A program made the translations under genes and the position numbers. A DNA stretch of 64,000 nt from assembly GCA_021397835.1 (NCBI GenBank), contig JAJFZO010000537.1, positions 1,860,001-1,924,000 of the forward strand. Direction: 5' to 3'. Position 1 is the first letter of the stretch. Each line of letters begins with the position of its first letter. The notes below the pieces were generated by a model. It ran no database searches. It was not told the DNA's origin and worked only from the letters and a program-made list of their open reading frames with translations. This stretch comes from Moringa oleifera. Lineage: Eukaryota; Streptophyta; Magnoliopsida; Brassicales; Moringaceae. This document shows positions 61,111 to 64,000 of this stretch, in pieces.

Positions 61111-62640
61111 CTTTCTAATCCATGATGGCCTCCTCCCAAGCACCATCCATCATGCACTAATGCTTGGCTACCATGTTATCAATGGCTCACTTCAGCTACT
61201 GGTCATACTCAGCCTTAGCATCTGGGAGTTTCAAGCTACTTGTTGGCCAATTCTTTATCTTGATACGAGAAGAGGCTTCAAGGAAAATGAAATTTGGCAA
61301 GATCGACTTTTTGAGCTTGTCTGTATGCTACCTTGGTGCATGTGATGGTTGGAATCAGTTGCTTTGATGTTCTATTCTAGGTAGAACCAACCAATAATAG
61401 TGTGCGGCTTGGCAAGAGGAAATGGACAATCCCACACATTTACTATTCTTGATCCTTGATGACATCGAGAACAGTGTCAATCAGAATTCCCATTTCTTCC
61501 TCTGTGTAGCTCAACAAGGTCTTGCCTCACTTGGTGGCAATGTGTGAAGTGGAATCTTAGGCTGGTTGTTTTCGAGGTTTAGATCAGGATTAGTCTCCTA
61601 ATTTGACCATTAGTTGGGATCAAAATTGGTTTCTCGATATGGTCATAGGTTGAGTAAATCAGGAGCCCGGTCTCGATTTTAATGTTATATTACTGGCGGT
61701 GGGTTGAGAAGCTCTAGCATAAGATTGCTTCTTCTCTAATAAAGCTTGGCAATGGAAAGTTGGCATTGTCACCCATTTGATCATCTAAGCCCGTAGAATA
61801 TGAAAAGATGTTAGAACAATGGTAATGCAAATGAGAACAAAAAGAAAAAGATAAGAATAACATGTTAGAAAAAGTGACATCGGAAAGAAATTGACAAAAA
61901 AATTAGGGATAATGTTTCAAAGGCCCATTCCCAAGGTAGCGATATGGCATCTATAGGAGGAAGAGTTAAAAATGTTTTGGTTGGAGTATTATCCAAGTAC
62001 GGAGTTAAGGAGGAATTTAAATCAGAATTGGTGAGAGTAAGACCCACATCGAGATTAGTATCAAAAGAAGGATAACCTAGGAAATTAGGATTACTTTTGT
62101 GAACTTTAACAATCTAATCTGATGTGAGATAATGCTTGATATTGTGGATATTGGTATGATCTAACATTAAATAAAAAAAAAGTTTAAGTGTTTTCATAGA
62201 GGGATTTCTCAGCCTCGTAAGACGTCTTGGGGATCTTTCAAAACACGAGATCAAGATACACATCTTTGTAATTTGTCCAAAAGTACTTCTCCTTCTAAAC
62301 TTTGTTCAAGGTCAATGAACCTCCATTGAACAAAGTTAGAGATTGAAACAAAGTACTAGAAGTTAAAGATCAAACTCCTTCTAGTACCCCGATTTTAGAT
62401 CAATTTAAAGAATTTGATCGAGATAGTTGGATAAGAAAGATTTGGAGTCACTACTAATCTTTTTAAGTACAATTGGTCAATATTATATAATAAAACTAAA
62501 TTAGTCTTTTATTAAAAAATATAGATTTACGAGTCAATTATGCTTTGAGAAGAATTAACATCCCTAAAACTCCTAAAATTGGTATCAATTTATTCACATT
62601 CAAATAAATTTATTACCTAAATAGTAAATGGCTATTCCAT
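61110..62640. other. Unrecognised stretch, probably transposon debris
   Basis: It is less AT-rich than the gene desert, with broken frames on both strands (for example a minus-strand EEEMGILIDTVLDVIKD near 61,500). I could not assign a family. ggagtcactactaatctttttaagtac at ~62,435 resembles words seen in Tat-type LTRs. Confidence 0.35.
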
Positions 62641-63960
62641 TTTTCCTATTTCATCTTATTGGGCCAGTACATATCTTAAGGATCTGTTGTATATGGCTTT
62701 AGCAAACTTGGGGACCTTAAGATCAAAGGGCTTGATAAATATTGCTTGACCTTGTCGAAGGTAGTTTGGCATTTGTGATCCCATGTGCTTAAGTTATGCT
62801 TCTTTAAAAACTTACATATTTTATCGAAAATGTTAGGAAGCTGCAAAATGAATCTTGATACAGAATTTAACCTTTCCAAAAATCCTTGCACTTCCTTCAT
62901 TATGGTGGGAGACGATAAATTTTAAATTGCTTTGACTTTGTCAGAATTAATCTCAATTCCTTTTTTACTAACCATATATCCTAGCAATTTGCCGGATTTC
63001 ACTCCAAAAGTGCACTTGTTAAGATTTAATCTTAATTTATACTTCTTCATTCTTTCAAAAAAAATTTGAAGATCTTGTATATGATCCTCATCCCTCTTGG
63101 ATTCGCTATCATATCGTCTATATACACCTTAATGGATTTATGCATCATATCATGAGAAAAGGTCACCATGGCACACTAGTATGTTAACCTACATTTTTCA
63201 ATCCACATGGTATCACTTGATAACAAAATGCGCCCTACACAATGATGAAAGTGGTTTTCTTCACATATTCTTCAACCAATAGAATCTGGTTATAACCAGA
63301 ATACCCAGATAGGAAAGAAAACATCTATAATTTTGCTGTATTACTTACCAATGTGTTAATGTCTGGTAGAAAAAAATTTTCTTTCGAGCTAGCTTTGTTC
63401 AAATCTCATTAATCCATGCATATGCTCACTTGTCCATCTTTTTTGGGTACCGGTATAATGTTTGCAACCAATTCTAGGTATTTAGCCATAACAATAAAAC
63501 CCAGATCCAATAATTCTTTGACTTCTTTGTTTATTTTCAATAAGGTATCTGGCTTCATTCTTTTTAATTTTTGTTGTACAGGTAGGCAAGCTGGTTTCAA
63601 AGGTAGACTATGTTCTATTATACTTCTCTCTAACCTTGGCACGTCTTTGTAAGACCATGCAAAAATATCTATATATTCCTTCAATAAATTAGTCAACTCT
63701 TTTTTACAACCAAAAATGTCATTATTCCCACTTTTATTCTTTCTTTTTTTCCTTTATTCCTAGGTTTATTATCTTTATTTCCTATTTACCAGGAAATTTT
63801 TGTTTTTCCTCCCACTCCATTTGTTTTAGAAGTTCAAATAGTAGCTTTTCTCCTCCCTCAATGCATGAATCATCCATTAAACTTAATTCTTCTTCACCTA
63901 AATCCATATTGTGGATACCAGAATGTTTAATAAATGAGTGAATAGTGAATAATGAACATG
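62640..63960 (-). pseudogene. Ty3/gypsy (Tat-type) reverse transcriptase relic
   Basis: In minus-strand order: a linker (INLGIKEKKRIKVG, ~63,760); LLKEYIDIFAWSYKDVP (63,690), LPLKPACLPVQQKLKRMKPD and ANIIPVPKKDGQVSICMD (to 63,409), the start of reverse transcriptase; SGYNQI and CYQVIPCGLKN (~63,300-63,200); the catalytic block VYIDDM (63,127-63,110) in place of YVDDM; then MKEVQGFLERLNSVSRFI and WDHKCQTTFDKVKQYL (62,900-62,700), the connection toward RNase H. The frame breaks several times between 63,400 and 62,900. RNase H is not recognisable below 62,640. It copied RNA to DNA in a Tat-branch element, the same branch as the integrase relic at 12.3 kb. Confidence 0.88.
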
Positions 63961-64000
63961 GAAGTTAGAAAGGAATAATTGATGCGATAGATAGAATCAA

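Noticed and set aside
61100..61367. Overlapping plus-strand frames after copia 2 as a new small gene
   Set aside because: No motif and irregular composition within transposon debris; a gypsy trace lies on the opposite strand at one edge.

Overview
This is nuclear DNA from a flowering plant, most likely a eudicot. The evidence is AT-rich intergenic DNA, GT-AG introns with T-rich acceptors, plant retrotransposons with tRNA-Met primer sites, and two conserved plant genes. I cannot name the species. I found no prokaryotic features, tRNA, rRNA or CRISPR, and no convincing new biological system. The interest lies in the layered transposon history and in several local repeat families.

Layout. 1-464 is the last exon of an NRT1/PTR-family (NPF3.1-like) transporter on the plus strand. 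About 465-29,550 is a gene desert. It holds worn transposons and repeats: the 3' part of a Tat/Ogre-type Ty3/gypsy element with 3' tandem repeats (about 9.2-13.0 kb, minus), a broken CACTA TNP2 transposase (13.2-15.8 kb, minus), an AT-rich satellite-like array split by a foldback element (16.5-18.4 kb), a promoter-like island with a telo-box (20.2-20.4 kb, minus), a 1.25-kb tandem array (20.7-24.0 kb) and a DUF1985 relic (26.4-26.9 kb).

29,779-43,492 (plus) is the one complete gene, a 13-exon ubiquitin-specific protease closely resembling Arabidopsis UBP5 (949 codons, all exon phases consistent). Its introns carry two L1-type LINE 3' fragments, two ~120-bp tandem duplications and microsatellites.

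About 45.0-61.1 kb is a nested transposon stack. An old minus-strand Ty3/gypsy chromovirus is split by a hAT element (45,667-50,034, CCCCCTT duplication), by a full-length Ty1/copia element (50,102-54,993, GCCGC duplication) and by a second, older copia element (55,285-61,080). The second copia itself holds a ~1-kb insertion with a Harbinger-like relic. The window ends in another Tat-type gypsy reverse transcriptase relic (62.6-63.96 kb, minus).

The two host genes have unrelated jobs: membrane transport of nitrate/peptide/hormone-type substrates, and deubiquitination. All transposon genes seen carry stops or frameshifts, so none looks autonomous.
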